Assembly (NCBI GenBank): GCA_002753565.1
Contig: PEAM01000002.1
Coordinates: 62,001-126,000 of the forward strand
DNA: 64,000 bases
Direction: 5' to 3'
Origin: Magnetococcales bacterium
GTDB taxonomy: Bacteria; Pseudomonadota; Magnetococcia; Magnetococcales; JADFYX01
Within the stretch, counting starts at the first letter, position 1; each line of letters opens with the position of its first letter. Positions 44,526-55,364 of the stretch are shown one piece after another. The position numbers and the translations under genes were made by a program. The notes beneath the pieces are model-generated. The model made no database searches and had not been told where the DNA came from. It worked only from the letters and a program-made list of their open reading frames with translations.

Positions 44526-46439
44526 TTATTTCCTGCTTTTATTTTCTTGAACCAAGCTTGTTATTACATCGTTCAGGGGGGTAATGCCAAGGTTTTTCCC
44601 AGATTTATCTCTTGGACTTACCGACTTTTCTGCCTGTTCCTTCTCCCCGACAATCAGTAGCCATGGGATTTTCTTCATGGAATGGGCGCGTATTTTGTAG
44701 CCAATTTTTTCATTGCGAATATCGGCATCAGCGCGAATTCCCGCTGCACGGAGCTGGTCCCTCACCTCGATGGCCCAGTCGGAATGAGCTTCGGTAATCG
44801 TCAGCACAACCGCCTGAACCGGCGCAAGCCACAGGGGAAACCGTCCGGCATAATGTTCGACAAGTATCCCAAAAAAACGCTCCAACGAACCAAGCAATGC
44901 ACGGTGAATCATGATGGGACGATGCCGCTCTCCATCTTCGCCTACATAGGTTATATCAAATCGCTCGGGAAGATTGAAGTCCAATTGTATGGTAGAGCAC
45001 TGCCACTTGCGTCCAATGGTGTCGGTAATCTTGACATCAATCTTCGGACCATAAAAGGCACCACCGCCCACATCCTCAATATAGGTGAGTCCACGATGGT
45101 TGATTGCCCCGGCTAACGCCTGGGTTGCCTTATCCCATATGGCCTCGGATCCTACCGATTTTTCCGGCTTGGTGGAGAGGTAGATTTCAAAATCTTCAAA
45201 GCCAAAGGTCTCCAACGTATTGAGAGTCAGCTCTAAAATTTCACTGATCTCTGCCTCAATCTGATCTTCCCGACAAAAAATATGGGCATCGTCCTGGGTA
45301 AATCCCCGTACCCGGAAAAGACCGTGCAAGGCACCGGACATCTCATAGCGATAGACTGTTCCAAGCTCCGCCCAACGCAGAGGAAAATCCCGATGGGAGT
45401 GGAGTTGAGATTTGTAGATGAGAATATGAAACGGGCAGTTCATTGGCCGAATCTGATACTCTTGCTCATCCACCTTCAGGGGTTGAAACATCGACTCCCC
45501 ATAAAAATCCAGGTGACCGGAGGTTTTCCAAAGGTCGATATTGGCCAGATGGGGTGTATAAAGAAACTCATAACCGGCCTGGGTATGAGACTCCTTCCAG
45601 TAGTTTTCGATGGTGGTTCGAATCCGTGAACCCATGGGGTGCCAGAACACCAACCCCCCTCCCGCCTCTTCCTGGATGGAGAAAAGATCCAGATCCTTAC
45701 CAATTTTACGGTGATCGCGCTTTTCGGCCTCTTCCATCATGTGGAGATAGGCCTTCAGCGCTTTTTTGTCGGGAAAAGCCGTGCCGTAGATTCGTTGCAA
45801 CTGTTTGTTGCTGGAGTCCCCACGCCAGTAGGCCCCCGCTACCCGAAGCAACTTGAACGCCTTGATATGACCGGTGGCCGGCAGATGAGGTCCTCGGCAC
45901 AGATCGATAAAATCTCCCTGGGCATAAAGAGAGAGAGTCTCTCCGGCTGGAATTTCCGCAATAATTTCCGCTTTATACGCCTCGCCCATCTCCCGGAAAA
46001 AAGCCACCGCCGCATCCCGCTCCATCACCTTGCGCTCAATGGGATGGTTCTCTTTGATAAGTGCGTCCATCTTTTTTTCAATGGCAGCCAGATCGTCCAG
46101 GGTGAAAGGGCGCTCATAGTCAAAATCGTAATAAAAGCCGTTCTCCACCGAGGGGCCAATGGTAACCTGGGCTGTGGGAAAAAGGCTTTTGACCGCTTGC
46201 GCCATCAGATGGCTGGTGGAGTGGCGAATAATATCCAGAGCCTCTTCTGATTTGGCGGTAATCAGAGAGATGTGGGCATCCTTTTCAATGGTCTGGCTCA
46301 TGTCAGCCAATTGACCATCAATGGTGCCAGCCAAGGCCGCTTTCGCCAGCCCCGGACCAATGGAGGCCGCAACCTGAGCCAGGCTAACGGGTGAATCAAA
46401 CTCTTTGCCTGTTCCATCAGGCAATGTGATGCAGATCAT
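44526..46439 (-). CDS. thrS: Threonyl-tRNA synthetase
   Basis: A 637-residue protein with an N-terminal TGS domain, the editing domain [11 protein letters not shown] with its C-terminal histidine/cysteine site, class II motif 2 [17 protein letters not shown], the zinc-ligand segment PMNCPFH, and a C-terminal anticodon-binding domain. ATG 46439 gives the canonical MICITLPDG start; the frame upstream overlaps glmM. It heads the thrS-infC-rpmI-rplT-pheS-pheT group. No T-box is seen. Confidence 0.97.
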   Translation of the reverse strand: MICITLPDGTGKEFDSPVSLAQVAASIGPGLAKAALAGTIDGQLADMSQTIEKDAHISLITAKSEEALDIIRHSTSHLMAQAVKSLFPTAQVTIGPSVENGFYYDFDYERPFTLDDLAAIEKKMDALIKENHPIERKVMERDAAVAFFREMGEAYKAEIIAEIPAGETLSLYAQGDFIDLCRGPHLPATGHIKAFKLLRVAGAYWRGDSSNKQLQRIYGTAFPDKKALKAYLHMMEEAEKRDHRKIGKDLDLFSIQEEAGGGLVFWHPMGSRIRTTIENYWKESHTQAGYEFLYTPHLANIDLWKTSGHLDFYGESMFQPLKVDEQEYQIRPMNCPFHILIYKSQLHSHRDFPLRWAELGTVYRYEMSGALHGLFRVRGFTQDDAHIFCREDQIEAEISEILELTLNTLETFGFEDFEIYLSTKPEKSVGSEAIWDKATQALAGAINHRGLTYIEDVGGGAFYGPKIDVKITDTIGRKWQCSTIQLDFNLPERFDITYVGEDGERHRPIMIHRALLGSLERFFGILVEHYAGRFPLWLAPVQAVVLTITEAHSDWAIEVRDQLRAAGIRADADIRNEKIGYKIRAHSMKKIPWLLIVGEKEQAEKSVSPRDKSGKNLGITPLNDVITSLVQENKSRK

Positions 46440-46443
46440 GTGG

Positions 46444-47823
46444 TTATTCCCCTGAGGCTTTCTTGATTTCCTGACATAATATTTCAGCAATTTCTGTAAT
46501 TTCCGGCATCGAGTCCCCCTCAACCATGACACGAACCATGGGTTCGGTACCCGATTTTCTAACCAGAATCCGTCCACTCTCTTTTAACTTGGACTTGGCC
46601 GCCGCCATGGCTTTCTGTACCGTCTTGTTATCAAGAGGGTCTGTTCCAGGTTCGATCATAACATTTTTCAGTAACTGCGGTACCGTCTCCATGCCCGAAT
46701 GCAGCTCCGACAACGGTTTGCCACTATCGGCCATCAACTCCAAAATTTTTAAGGCCGATACCAGACCGTCTCCGGTGCTGTTGTGGTCTAGAAAGAGCAG
46801 ATGGCCCGACTGCTCTCCACCCAGATTGTAGCCGTTGGCAAGCATATGTTCCAACACATAACGGTCTCCTACCTGGGTGCGAACGAGTTTGAGTTTCTGC
46901 TTTGCCAGAAATCTCTCCAGGCCAAGATTGGACATCACCGTGGCAACCACCCCACCCCCTGTCAGGCTCTTTTTGCGTTTCATGGAGAGGGCGCTCATAG
47001 CCAGCAAATGGTCGCCGTCCAGCAGGTTGCCTTTTTCATCGCAGATCAGCAGACGATCGGCATCCCCATCCAGGGCAATGCCGATATCAGCCCGAACTTC
47101 CAACACTTTTTTGCGCATCTGTTCCGGGTGAAGGGAACCATATTCTTCGTTGATATTCAACCCATTAGGTGCATTGCCAATAGCGACTACCTCGGCACCC
47201 AACTCCCAAAAAATAGCCGGAGCCACCTTGTAAGAGGCCCCGTTGGCACAATCAACCACCACCCGCAAGCCGTTGAGTTTTAAGTTTTTGGGAAAACTGT
47301 TTTTGCAAAACTCCACATAACGGCCTCGGGCATCTTCGATGTTGGTGGCTCGACCGATGTGGGCATCCTTGGGGGGGTGGAGATCCATCTCGCCTGAAAA
47401 CATCACCCGCTCAATCTCCGCCTCCATCTCGTCAGGAAGCTTCATCCCGTTGGGATCGAAAAATTTAATGCCGTTGTCGTGAAAAGAGTTGTGCGAGGCC
47501 GAGATCATGACCCCAGCGTCAGCACGCAGGGCACGGGTCATATAGGCCACCGCCGGCGTGGGAAGGGTACCCACCTGCAGACAGTGAATGCCCATGGAGG
47601 TAAATCCCGCCCGCAAGGCCGACTCAAACATATATCCCGAAAGCCGGGTATCCTTACCGATCACCACCGAGTGGCGACGATCATCCTGCCGAAAGACATA
47701 GCCCGCAGCCCGTCCAAGCTTCAGCACCTGTTCAGCCGTCATGGGGCTGACGTTGGCCCGACTGCGAATACCGTCAGTACCAAAAAATTTGCGAACTGGT
47801 TTTTTCTCTTCAGATTTTGCCAT
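46444..47823 (-). CDS. glmM: Phosphoglucosamine mutase
   Basis: It converts glucosamine-6-phosphate to the 1-phosphate for UDP-GlcNAc synthesis. It has 459 residues. The phosphoserine is S110 in [13 protein letters not shown]; metal loop DGDADR, sugar loop GGEQSGH and phosphate loop [11 protein letters not shown] are intact. ATG 47823 lies one base after the folP stop; the order ftsH-folP-glmM is widespread. Confidence 0.97.
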   Translation of the reverse strand: MAKSEEKKPVRKFFGTDGIRSRANVSPMTAEQVLKLGRAAGYVFRQDDRRHSVVIGKDTRLSGYMFESALRAGFTSMGIHCLQVGTLPTPAVAYMTRALRADAGVMISASHNSFHDNGIKFFDPNGMKLPDEMEAEIERVMFSGEMDLHPPKDAHIGRATNIEDARGRYVEFCKNSFPKNLKLNGLRVVVDCANGASYKVAPAIFWELGAEVVAIGNAPNGLNINEEYGSLHPEQMRKKVLEVRADIGIALDGDADRLLICDEKGNLLDGDHLLAMSALSMKRKKSLTGGGVVATVMSNLGLERFLAKQKLKLVRTQVGDRYVLEHMLANGYNLGGEQSGHLLFLDHNSTGDGLVSALKILELMADSGKPLSELHSGMETVPQLLKNVMIEPGTDPLDNKTVQKAMAAAKSKLKESGRILVRKSGTEPMVRVMVEGDSMPEITEIAEILCQEIKKASGE

Positions 47824-47824
47824 C

Positions 47825-49000
47825 TTATGGGGCACCCTCCAGACCCATCCACCACCCTCTTGCAACCCTCAGGGCCTGCTTGGCCCCCCGAACATCATGA
47901 ACCCTGAAAATTTGCGCTCCCGCCAGATAACCCAAGGCAGCCAACAGATGACTGCTGGCATCCCGTTGTTGCGGCTCGGACTCTTGGCTCAGCGTACCAA
48001 CAATCTGCTTGCGGGAAAGACCCAACAGTAGAGGAGCTCCCAAACCTCGCAGTATACGCTGTCGGCGCAACAACGCCAGGTTATGGTTGGCGGTTTTACC
48101 AAATCCAATACCGGGGTCGACTATAATACGTTGTTTGTCGATGCCGTTTGCGACACAAAAAGCGATTCGCTGCGCTAAAAAGCGGTAGACCTGACTGATC
48201 ACATCCCCATAGTGTGGCGCCTGCTGCATGGTTGCCGGGCTACCCTGCATGTGCATAAGGATAATCGGCACATCAGAGCGGACAAGCTGAGCCAAATACC
48301 CGTCACCCTTCTTCTCTGCCTTCTCCATACCCCGTAAAGCCGTCACATCGTTAATGAGAGCCGCTCCCGCAGCCAAAGCTGCCACCATGACTGCCGGTTT
48401 GGAGCTATCGATACTCAGGGGAATGGTCAACTGTTTTGATAACGCCTCCACCACCGGCACCACCCGAGCCAACTCCTCCTCCACCCCAACCTCATCGGCT
48501 CCCGGTCGGGTGGACTCCCCACCAATATCGAGTAGATCCGCCCCCTGTCGGGCCATCTCCAACCCTTGGGCAATAGCCCGCTCAACCGTCTGGGTTCCAT
48601 CTTTTGAAAAAGAGTCGGGGGTGACGTTGACAATTCCCATCACCAAGGGGGTAGAAAAATCCAGTTGCCAGCGGTTATCCCTACCCCACTGCCAAAGAGG
48701 CTCCGGGGCCAGATGAGCTGACAGGGTTTGGTGTAAGGCTTCGGCAGGTTGAGGGTGTTGATGGTGGTTGAGCTGTTGAATCCAATCTTCCAAAGCTTGG
48801 CGGGTTAGACGACCGAAACAGTGCAGGGTGTTGTCTACCGACTGCAACACCATACCGGCCGTCGGTACGCCCCACCCTATATTCCAACCAACCAAGCGCA
48901 CAGCCCAAACTGTCTGAGAATCAGACAGCTCCGGTGTGCCCTCCTCTTCCCAGCCATTCGTCAGGCCAAGAAGAGGTTCTAGCAGCGCATGTACGGTCAT
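47825..49000 (-). CDS. folP: Dihydropteroate synthase with N-terminal extension
   Basis: It joins p-aminobenzoate to the pterin diphosphate; it is the sulfonamide target. It has 391 residues. The TIM-barrel core starts at about residue 117: [16 protein letters not shown], then [30 protein letters not shown] and [13 protein letters not shown]. An extra 110 residues precede the core; they have no motif I recognise. The ATG overlaps the ftsH TGA (ATGA), so the start and coupling are well supported. Confidence 0.93.
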   Translation of the reverse strand: MTVHALLEPLLGLTNGWEEEGTPELSDSQTVWAVRLVGWNIGWGVPTAGMVLQSVDNTLHCFGRLTRQALEDWIQQLNHHQHPQPAEALHQTLSAHLAPEPLWQWGRDNRWQLDFSTPLVMGIVNVTPDSFSKDGTQTVERAIAQGLEMARQGADLLDIGGESTRPGADEVGVEEELARVVPVVEALSKQLTIPLSIDSSKPAVMVAALAAGAALINDVTALRGMEKAEKKGDGYLAQLVRSDVPIILMHMQGSPATMQQAPHYGDVISQVYRFLAQRIAFCVANGIDKQRIIVDPGIGFGKTANHNLALLRRQRILRGLGAPLLLGLSRKQIVGTLSQESEPQQRDASSHLLAALGYLAGAQIFRVHDVRGAKQALRVARGWWMGLEGAP

Positions 49001-50973
49001 TTTTCGTCTGGTTTTCCGCTCTCTTCCCTTTCATCGTTTTGGGCTTGAGTGGGCTTTTCCTCATCCTGGGCTGGGGTATCTTGAATAGGGGCTGCTTCCT
49101 CTGGTTTGGGTCGGTCAGAGGGGTGCAGTTTACGCACTCTTTTGGGTTCGGTGCGGGGTTTCAAGGCCTCTTCCAAAGAGAGCCCATCCACCAGATTCCG
49201 TACCTCATCCCCATCGATGGTCTCCCGATCCAGCAGCGCTTCCGCCATGTTTTTCAGGGCATCCAACTTACTGGTCAAAATCTCTCTGGCCCGGTTGTTG
49301 TTACGGTCGACAATAGCCCGGATCTCTTGATCGATCGCCCGAGCGGTATCCTCCGAGACACTCTTATGCTGGGTAATCTCTCGCCCTAAAAAGATCTCCT
49401 CTTCATTATCGCCATAGGCCAGTGGTCCCAAAGCCTCGGTCATGCCAAAGTCGCAAACCATCTTCCGAGCCAGATCTGTCGCCCGTTTAATGTCGTTGCC
49501 TGCGCCGGTGGTCATCTGGTTGAGCAGAAGCTCCTCAGCAATACGACCACCCATCAAAACGGAAATATTGTTCTCCAGCTGCTCTTTGGAATAGGTATAG
49601 CGGTCTTCTGTCGGAAGCTGCATGGTCAACCCCAGAGCCCGACCCCGAGGAATGATGGTGACCTTATGGACCGGGTCGGTACCGGGAATCATGGCGGCAA
49701 CAATGGCGTGGCCTGCCTCATGATAGGCGGTGGTTTTACGCTCTTTTTCTGAAATGATGGCCGAATTACGAGGTTTGCCCATCATGACCTTATCTTTGGC
49801 CGCCTCAAAATCTTCCATCTCCACCAGCTTTTTATCGGCCCGTGCAGCCCCCAGAGCGGCTTCATTGACCAGATTGGCCAGATCGGCTCCAGAAAAACCC
49901 GGTGTGCCTCGGGCAATCACTTCGGCATCCACATTCTCGTCGACCGGTACTCGACCCATGTGAACCAACAAAATTTGCGTACGACCGTTGATATCCGGGT
50001 TGGGCACCTCTACCTGTCGGTCAAAGCGACCAGGACGAAGCAGAGCCGGGTCCAGTACATCGGGTCGATTGGTTGCCGCAACCAGGATCACCCCTTCTGC
50101 CGACTCAAAGCCATCCATCTCCACCAAAAGCTGGTTCAAGGTCTGCTCGCGTTCGTCATGACCTCCCCCCAAGCCTGCACCACGGTGCCGACCGACAGCG
50201 TCAATCTCGTCGATAAAGATAATGCAGGGGGCGTTTTTGCGTCCCTGCTCAAACATATCCCGAACCCGAGCAGCACCGACGCCGACAAACATCTCGACGA
50301 AGTCCGAGCCCGATAAATTGAAAAAGGGCACGTTGGCCTCTCCGGCAATGGCTCTCGCCAACAGGGTTTTACCGGTTCCTGGGGGGCCGACCAACAACAC
50401 ACCTTTGGGAATTTTACCACCGAGGCGCTGAAATTTTTGAGGATTTTTTAAGAAGGCAATCACCTCCTCCAACTCCTCTTTGGCCTCTTCGATGCCAGCG
50501 ACATCTTTAAAAGTGACCTTGTTCTGCTTGTCATCGGTCAGCATGCGGGCCTTGGACTTGCCAAATGACATGGGTCCACGACCACCGCCGCCACCCTGCA
50601 TCTGCCGCATGAAGAAGATCCAGACCCCAATCAGCAGCAACATGGGGAACCAACTGATCAGCAAAGTGAGCAGCAGCGAACCCTCTTCGGGTGGTCGGGC
50701 GTTGATATTGACCTTCTTTTCCCGAAGCATCCGAACCAGATCCGGATCTTCCGGGGTGTAGGTCGAGAAGGTTCCGCCGTCAGAAAGAATGCCGGATAGG
50801 GTACGGCCCTGAATGGTGACATCAGTCACACGACCCTGATCAAGCTGGTAGTTAAACTCGGAAAAAGGGACCTGTTGGCTCTTTTCAACTGGTTGATTAA
50901 AAAGGTTGAAAAGCATGATTAACAACAGACCGATCACCAGCCACAAGGAAAGATTTTTGTAGAATCCGTTCAA
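48997..50973 (-). CDS. ftsH: FtsH, ATP-dependent zinc metalloprotease (UUG start)
   Basis: A membrane-bound AAA+ protease for quality control and regulated turnover (for example LpxC or sigma-32 in other bacteria). It has 658 residues. Two membrane helices (about 10-25 and 110-127) flank a periplasmic domain. Walker A GPPGTGKT, Walker [13 protein letters not shown], arginine finger and the zinc site HEAGH are present. The C-terminal 60 residues are charged and rich in Pro, Glu and Gln. No ATG fits; TTG 50973 with GGAG eight bases upstream gives the canonical [11 protein letters not shown] start. Confidence 0.95.
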   Translation of the reverse strand: MNGFYKNLSLWLVIGLLLIMLFNLFNQPVEKSQQVPFSEFNYQLDQGRVTDVTIQGRTLSGILSDGGTFSTYTPEDPDLVRMLREKKVNINARPPEEGSLLLTLLISWFPMLLLIGVWIFFMRQMQGGGGGRGPMSFGKSKARMLTDDKQNKVTFKDVAGIEEAKEELEEVIAFLKNPQKFQRLGGKIPKGVLLVGPPGTGKTLLARAIAGEANVPFFNLSGSDFVEMFVGVGAARVRDMFEQGRKNAPCIIFIDEIDAVGRHRGAGLGGGHDEREQTLNQLLVEMDGFESAEGVILVAATNRPDVLDPALLRPGRFDRQVEVPNPDINGRTQILLVHMGRVPVDENVDAEVIARGTPGFSGADLANLVNEAALGAARADKKLVEMEDFEAAKDKVMMGKPRNSAIISEKERKTTAYHEAGHAIVAAMIPGTDPVHKVTIIPRGRALGLTMQLPTEDRYTYSKEQLENNISVLMGGRIAEELLLNQMTTGAGNDIKRATDLARKMVCDFGMTEALGPLAYGDNEEEIFLGREITQHKSVSEDTARAIDQEIRAIVDRNNNRAREILTSKLDALKNMAEALLDRETIDGDEVRNLVDGLSLEEALKPRTEPKRVRKLHPSDRPKPEEAAPIQDTPAQDEEKPTQAQNDEREESGKPDEK

Positions 50974-51053
50974 AAAACTGTCTCCCGGATGCGTCAGGCA
51001 TCCACGGTAATAATGAAATATTAGGCGGGGTACAGAAGACCCCCAACCCATAT

Positions 51054-51082
51054 AAGATATTTATTCAATTGAAAAAGTTCAA
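51054..51082 (-). promoter_or_regulatory. Candidate promoter of ftsH
   Basis: TTGAAC (51082-51077) and TATCTT (51059-51054) with a 17-base spacer, about 80 bases upstream of the ftsH start and downstream of tilS. Confidence 0.45.
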
Positions 51083-51107
51083 CCCTGGTTCAGCAGATTT
51101 TCATGAA

Positions 51108-52133
51108 TCAGTGGGGTGCTTCCGTCGCTTCGCAAAAAACAAGCCGCTTATTCTCCTTGGTAATTTTTATCCCCCGTATGCGCATTTCACCGCCTCTTTG
51201 CGCTGATCTGGCCAGCCGAATAAAGCCGGCAACCGCCTTTTGACCAGGAGGGTGGTTCCCCTTGGTCACGGTTTGATGACAGCGGCGCAGTGCCCGAACC
51301 AGCAGCTCGTCCGGCAGCCCCTTCAAAGCCAGCAGGTCTAGAGATACCCCGCCCGCTACCTCGTGACAAGCCAGTTTGGGCCACTGTTGATCCAGCGCCC
51401 ACTCCAGCGCGCTGGTAGCCTGGGCCATGCGCTGGGTGGTGGCAGCCACCCTCTCTATCGCTTGCGGTTCCAGCCGGGTCAGTTGAGGAATGAGACCGTG
51501 GCGAAGATTGGCGCGGCGATAGTTGGTGTTATCATTACTGGGGTCTTCCCGCCAGTTGATCTGTTGACTCTTCAGCCAGAGTCGAATAGCGGCCCGGCTC
51601 AAATAAAGAAGCGGACGCACCAGAGTGACTGTCTCACTCAACCGCCGGGATGGTGCCATGGCACACAGGCCGGTTATGCCACTTCCACGGAGCAATCGTT
51701 CTAAAAAAGTCTCCACCTGATCATCCTGATGATGACCGGTAGCCACTAGATTGGCACCATGTTCCGAAGCGGTACGGGTCAGAAAGTGATAACGGGCCTC
51801 CCGAGCCTGTGCAGGCAGGTTCCCCCTGTCGGGGGGCTGCTGCCAACGAGAAAGAACCGTCTTCAATCCCAGATCTTTGGCAGCCTGCTGAACAAATCGT
51901 CCTTCCTCTGCCGACTCCCGGCGCAGGTTGTGGTCAAAATGGGCCACCAAAACCGATTCGGAAATGGGGGGTGTCAAAAGGTTGCTACGGGCGATCAGAT
52001 GCATCAAGGCGATTGAGTCCGCTCCACCAGAGACTGCAACCACCACCCGGGAGTCCGGCTCAAAAAGAGAGCGAGACTCTTTGGAAAACTGACGTAAAAA
52101 GGTGGAAAGGGCTCTCTTATCACGGATGGGCAT
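51108..52133 (-). CDS. tilS: tRNA(Ile)-lysidine synthetase
   Basis: It places lysidine at position 34 of the CAU-anticodon tRNA(Ile) so that it reads AUA. It has 341 residues. The PP-loop is AVSGGADSIALMHL, with ATGHHQDDQVETFL and LLRGSGITGL as further family segments. The tilS-ftsH order is conserved widely. Confidence 0.93.
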   Translation of the reverse strand: MPIRDKRALSTFLRQFSKESRSLFEPDSRVVVAVSGGADSIALMHLIARSNLLTPPISESVLVAHFDHNLRRESAEEGRFVQQAAKDLGLKTVLSRWQQPPDRGNLPAQAREARYHFLTRTASEHGANLVATGHHQDDQVETFLERLLRGSGITGLCAMAPSRRLSETVTLVRPLLYLSRAAIRLWLKSQQINWREDPSNDNTNYRRANLRHGLIPQLTRLEPQAIERVAATTQRMAQATSALEWALDQQWPKLACHEVAGGVSLDLLALKGLPDELLVRALRRCHQTVTKGNHPPGQKAVAGFIRLARSAQRGGEMRIRGIKITKENKRLVFCEATEAPH

Positions 52134-52232
52134 CTCTGACCGCTATCGTTAGGCTAAGGATGAAAAAAAGGGGGGAGAGCCAGAATAAGGGCACTCTACT
52201 ACCCTTCTACCTTAACGTAACGCCTCGCCCAA

Positions 52233-53156
52233 TTACTGTCCGGCTGCCCGGTTGTTAATCATCTGCAGCCGTTGCTTGGCTAACGAAACTGCATTGGAGT
52301 CGGGATGGTCAGTCAGCAAACGGCTCAGACTGGCTTTGGCATTGACCATATCCCCCAGCTCATAGAAGGCAAAACCAATTTTAAGCAAGCAGGCAGGTAT
52401 TTTGGTGCTGTCGGGCCATTTGACCAAGACCGTATTAAAGGCCTGCAACGCCTCCGGGTACTGCTTCTGGACATAGTAAAGTTCACCGATCCAATACTGG
52501 GCATTGTCTGCCAGGGAATCGTTGGGAAACCATTTGAGAAACTGGCTGAAATCCTCTAAAGAGGCTTGATATTTTCCACTACGCAGCTTCAGGAAGGCCG
52601 CTTCATACGCCTCTCTGGCAGAGGCCGGCATGGGGGCATCTTCCGGTACGGTAGGTATGGGGGTGATCTCAGGCTCAGCAGGGGCCGGAGGCTGGGCCGG
52701 TTGAATCACCGCCGGTTTAGCCGGTTGGGCAACAACAGCGGCTGGAGGGTCAAAAGGCTGGGGTGGCGGTGGGGCCGCCGCAATATTGCGAGCCACACTC
52801 TGCTTCTCTCTCTGGACCAGCCGGTCACTGAGCTTGAGATTATCCCGGCGAGCGACATCCAGCTCGCCCCGAAGCTCGTTCACCTCTTTTTCCAGCAAGG
52901 CGAGGCGGTTCTCGACGCTGGCCAGGGCTTTATTCTGGATATCACCCATTTTTTTAATCTGGCCTTGAACCCCAGTCAACTCCTGTTGCCAGTTGGCTAC
53001 AGGAGGAGTGTTGGCCTGAGTTGGGGCCTGGGCTGCTGGCTGGTTGGTCGACCCATCCGACGCAGGGGGTTGAACACCGATGGTACACCCCCCCAACATC
53101 CAGAAAATAACCGCAAAAAGTGTTCCCCTCGAAAGAGTGGATTGTGGCATGGACAT
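52233..53156 (-). CDS. cpoB: CpoB (YbgF), Tol-Pal associated TPR protein
   Basis: An exported protein coordinating outer-membrane constriction with PBP1B activity. It has 307 residues. The signal sequence ends MLGGC, a possible lipobox, although E. coli CpoB is soluble. A coiled coil (about 60-110) is followed by a Pro/Ala-rich linker and three TPR-like repeats from about 180 (AYEAAFLKLRSGKYQASLEDF to the end). ATG 53156 is chosen because GGAG lies seven bases upstream. Confidence 0.9.
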   Translation of the reverse strand: MSMPQSTLSRGTLFAVIFWMLGGCTIGVQPPASDGSTNQPAAQAPTQANTPPVANWQQELTGVQGQIKKMGDIQNKALASVENRLALLEKEVNELRGELDVARRDNLKLSDRLVQREKQSVARNIAAAPPPPQPFDPPAAVVAQPAKPAVIQPAQPPAPAEPEITPIPTVPEDAPMPASAREAYEAAFLKLRSGKYQASLEDFSQFLKWFPNDSLADNAQYWIGELYYVQKQYPEALQAFNTVLVKWPDSTKIPACLLKIGFAFYELGDMVNAKASLSRLLTDHPDSNAVSLAKQRLQMINNRAAGQ

Positions 53157-53225
53157 CAAACTGCTCCCCCATTGGTGCAATAGGCTTGGTGTGCAAACTT
53201 TTGGTTCATGGTTCTCAATCCGTCA

Positions 53226-53810
53226 TCAGTAAGATCGAACGACAATTTCCGCCCGACGGTTTTTCGACCAGACCGATTGGCTGTGACCTCGAACCAGAGG
53301 CCGCTCTTTCCCGTAGGATATGGCTTGAATTTTGTTGGGGTCAACCCCTTGGGATATGAGAAACCGAACCACCGCCTCAGCTCTCTGTTGGCCCAGGGCC
53401 AGGTTGTACTCCCGAGTGCCCCGTTCGTCGCAATGGCCTTCGATGATCACACTCCCTTGTTGACGAGCCAGCCAGCCAGCATTGTCCCGTAGAAGGGTGG
53501 TGGCCTCTTCGTTGAGAAGAGAGGAGTTCAAGGCAAAGAAAACACGTCTTTGCGCCCCGGTAGCCGCCCAGGTTCCGGCTGTGGGCCGGTTCGGGTTGTC
53601 CAGGTCGTTGCTGTAGCCTCCCAGACGATTGAGTGTGGTACCCGATTCCGCCTGACCCTCCCCCCTTTCTGTGCCGGACTGCTGCTCATATCCCCCTTCT
53701 GGTGGAAGAGATTGAGAAGGGTCCGGTGGTGGTTTGTTCGGGGAAGAGGAACAGCCAGCGATCAGCCCCATCAATAGTGCCGAAAAAATCAGAGAGCTTA
53801 AGGGTTTCAT
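53226..53810 (-). CDS. pal: Pal, peptidoglycan-associated lipoprotein
   Basis: A 194-residue outer-membrane lipoprotein. Lipobox IAGC at about 17-20; a Pro/Gly-rich linker; C-terminal OmpA-like domain binding diaminopimelate, with IIEGHCDERGTREYNLALG and the QQRAEAV segment. It lies between tolB and cpoB in the normal order. tolQ, tolR and tolA are not in the window. Confidence 0.96.
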   Translation of the reverse strand: MKPLSSLIFSALLMGLIAGCSSSPNKPPPDPSQSLPPEGGYEQQSGTERGEGQAESGTTLNRLGGYSNDLDNPNRPTAGTWAATGAQRRVFFALNSSLLNEEATTLLRDNAGWLARQQGSVIIEGHCDERGTREYNLALGQQRAEAVVRFLISQGVDPNKIQAISYGKERPLVRGHSQSVWSKNRRAEIVVRSY

Positions 53811-53871
53811 GCCATTTCCTTACAAAATACTGGGATTGAAGTATATCTATTATAACCGTCCAACCGGGTCA

Positions 53872-55257
53872 CTACTGAATGAGCGGAGACCACGACGGGT
53901 CTGATCCACTTATTTTTTTCTCCAGTTTCAATAATCTTTCATTATGACCGGTTAAATCAATGGTGTAAAGCTGTGTCTGACTCCCAACCTGGCGGGAAAA
54001 GAGTATGACCCGACCGTTGGGTGCCCAGGAGGGGGACTCATCCATCCAGGAGTCGGTTAAAATATGATTTTTTTGACCTTCCGGGTCGGTAACAGCAATA
54101 CGAAACCGTCGGCTTCCACCCCGGACATAGGCAATGTAATCCCCTCGGGGAGACCAGGCAGGGGCGGCATTATAGGGGCCATCAAAGGTGATGCGCTTGA
54201 CGTTCTGCCCATTGGCATCCATGACATACAGTTGCGGTGAGCCGGAACGGTTGGAGTTGAATACCAGCTTTCTGCCATCTGGTGACCAGGAGGGAGAGGT
54301 GTCGATACCGTTGTTGTGAGTCAATCGGGTTAGATCACCCGTACGCAGATCTTTGATGTAGATCTCTGCATTGCCATCCTTTGTGAGGGTCAAAGCCATT
54401 CTGTTCCCATCCGGTGACCAGGAGGGAGCACTGTTGAGGCCAGGATAATCCCCCTGCAAAACGCGCTTGCCGGTGTAGAGATCCCATCGGTAGATTCGGG
54501 GTGGACCCTTTTCGTAAGAGACAAAAAACAGATGCTCCCCATTGGGAGAGAAACGGGGCGTCAGGACAAGGCTCTGCCCCTTGGTAAGATCCACCCGGTT
54601 CTCCCCGTCTTGATCCATCAAGGCCAACCATTTAAGGTCACCCTTCTCCGCCACAAAAGAGATGCGAGAGGTAAAATAACCGGATTCGCCTGTTAAACGG
54701 GTATAGATTTCATCGGCTACCCGATGGGCCACATGCCGCCAATCCCGCAGAGGTGCTGTAAACCGTTTGCCCTTACCAACCAGAGCGCCACCATAGACAT
54801 CGTACAGGTAGAAGTCGACAAACAGCTGCCCCCCCTTCTCCCGGACCGCTCCCGAGACCAGAGCCTCGGCACCAATCAGACGCCAGTTGCGGTAGTGGGG
54901 ACCCTGTTTCCAGAGATCATCGGGTTTTTGGAGGTAGGCCTTTTCATCCAGGGGTTTGAACAGGCCAGAGCGCTCCAGGTCGGCCATGACGACAGAAGCC
55001 ACACGCCGCCCCATATCGTCGGAACTGTTGCTGATCTTCTTGACATTGCCCTGAGCATTCAGGTTGATGAAATGGGGCAGGGCAATGGGTAGAGGCTCCT
55101 GACCACCTTTGGAAATGTCGATCACCATACCGGCCTCAGCCAAGCCAGTTGTCGCAACCAGCGCCCATAAAAGAAGGGCTAACCCGTAAACCCAGCGCCC
55201 AAAAAAAGGCTGGGAGTGGGGGGTTGTCAGAGAGAATCTATTCAGTCGGTTTGCCAT
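53872..55257 (-). CDS. tolB: TolB, periplasmic Tol-Pal beta-propeller protein
   Basis: A 461-residue protein with a signal peptide (hydrophobic about 24-42, cleavage near AEA), an N-terminal TolB domain (AVVMADLERSGLFKPL-type segment) and a six-bladed propeller with the repeated SPSWSPDGRK/NAAPAWSPRG blade motifs. ATG 55257 has AAGG five bases upstream; ATG 55281 in frame is an alternative. The tolB-pal gap is 61 bases. Confidence 0.95.
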   Translation of the reverse strand: MANRLNRFSLTTPHSQPFFGRWVYGLALLLWALVATTGLAEAGMVIDISKGGQEPLPIALPHFINLNAQGNVKKISNSSDDMGRRVASVVMADLERSGLFKPLDEKAYLQKPDDLWKQGPHYRNWRLIGAEALVSGAVREKGGQLFVDFYLYDVYGGALVGKGKRFTAPLRDWRHVAHRVADEIYTRLTGESGYFTSRISFVAEKGDLKWLALMDQDGENRVDLTKGQSLVLTPRFSPNGEHLFFVSYEKGPPRIYRWDLYTGKRVLQGDYPGLNSAPSWSPDGNRMALTLTKDGNAEIYIKDLRTGDLTRLTHNNGIDTSPSWSPDGRKLVFNSNRSGSPQLYVMDANGQNVKRITFDGPYNAAPAWSPRGDYIAYVRGGSRRFRIAVTDPEGQKNHILTDSWMDESPSWAPNGRVILFSRQVGSQTQLYTIDLTGHNERLLKLEKKISGSDPSWSPLIQ

Positions 55258-55309
55258 CAGTACCTTATACACCCTGATCATCTGCCTGAAAAAAAGCCAT
55301 TAAAAAAAT

Positions 55310-55339
55310 ATATTAACGTAAAGTAGTATACTATTTCAA
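55310..55339 (-). promoter_or_regulatory. Candidate promoter of tolB-pal-cpoB
   Basis: TTGAAA (55339-55334) and TAATAT (55315-55310) with an 18-base spacer in an AT-rich gap between the kinase gene and tolB. Confidence 0.4.
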
Positions 55340-55364
55340 ATAACCGACGGGATCAATTACCTTT

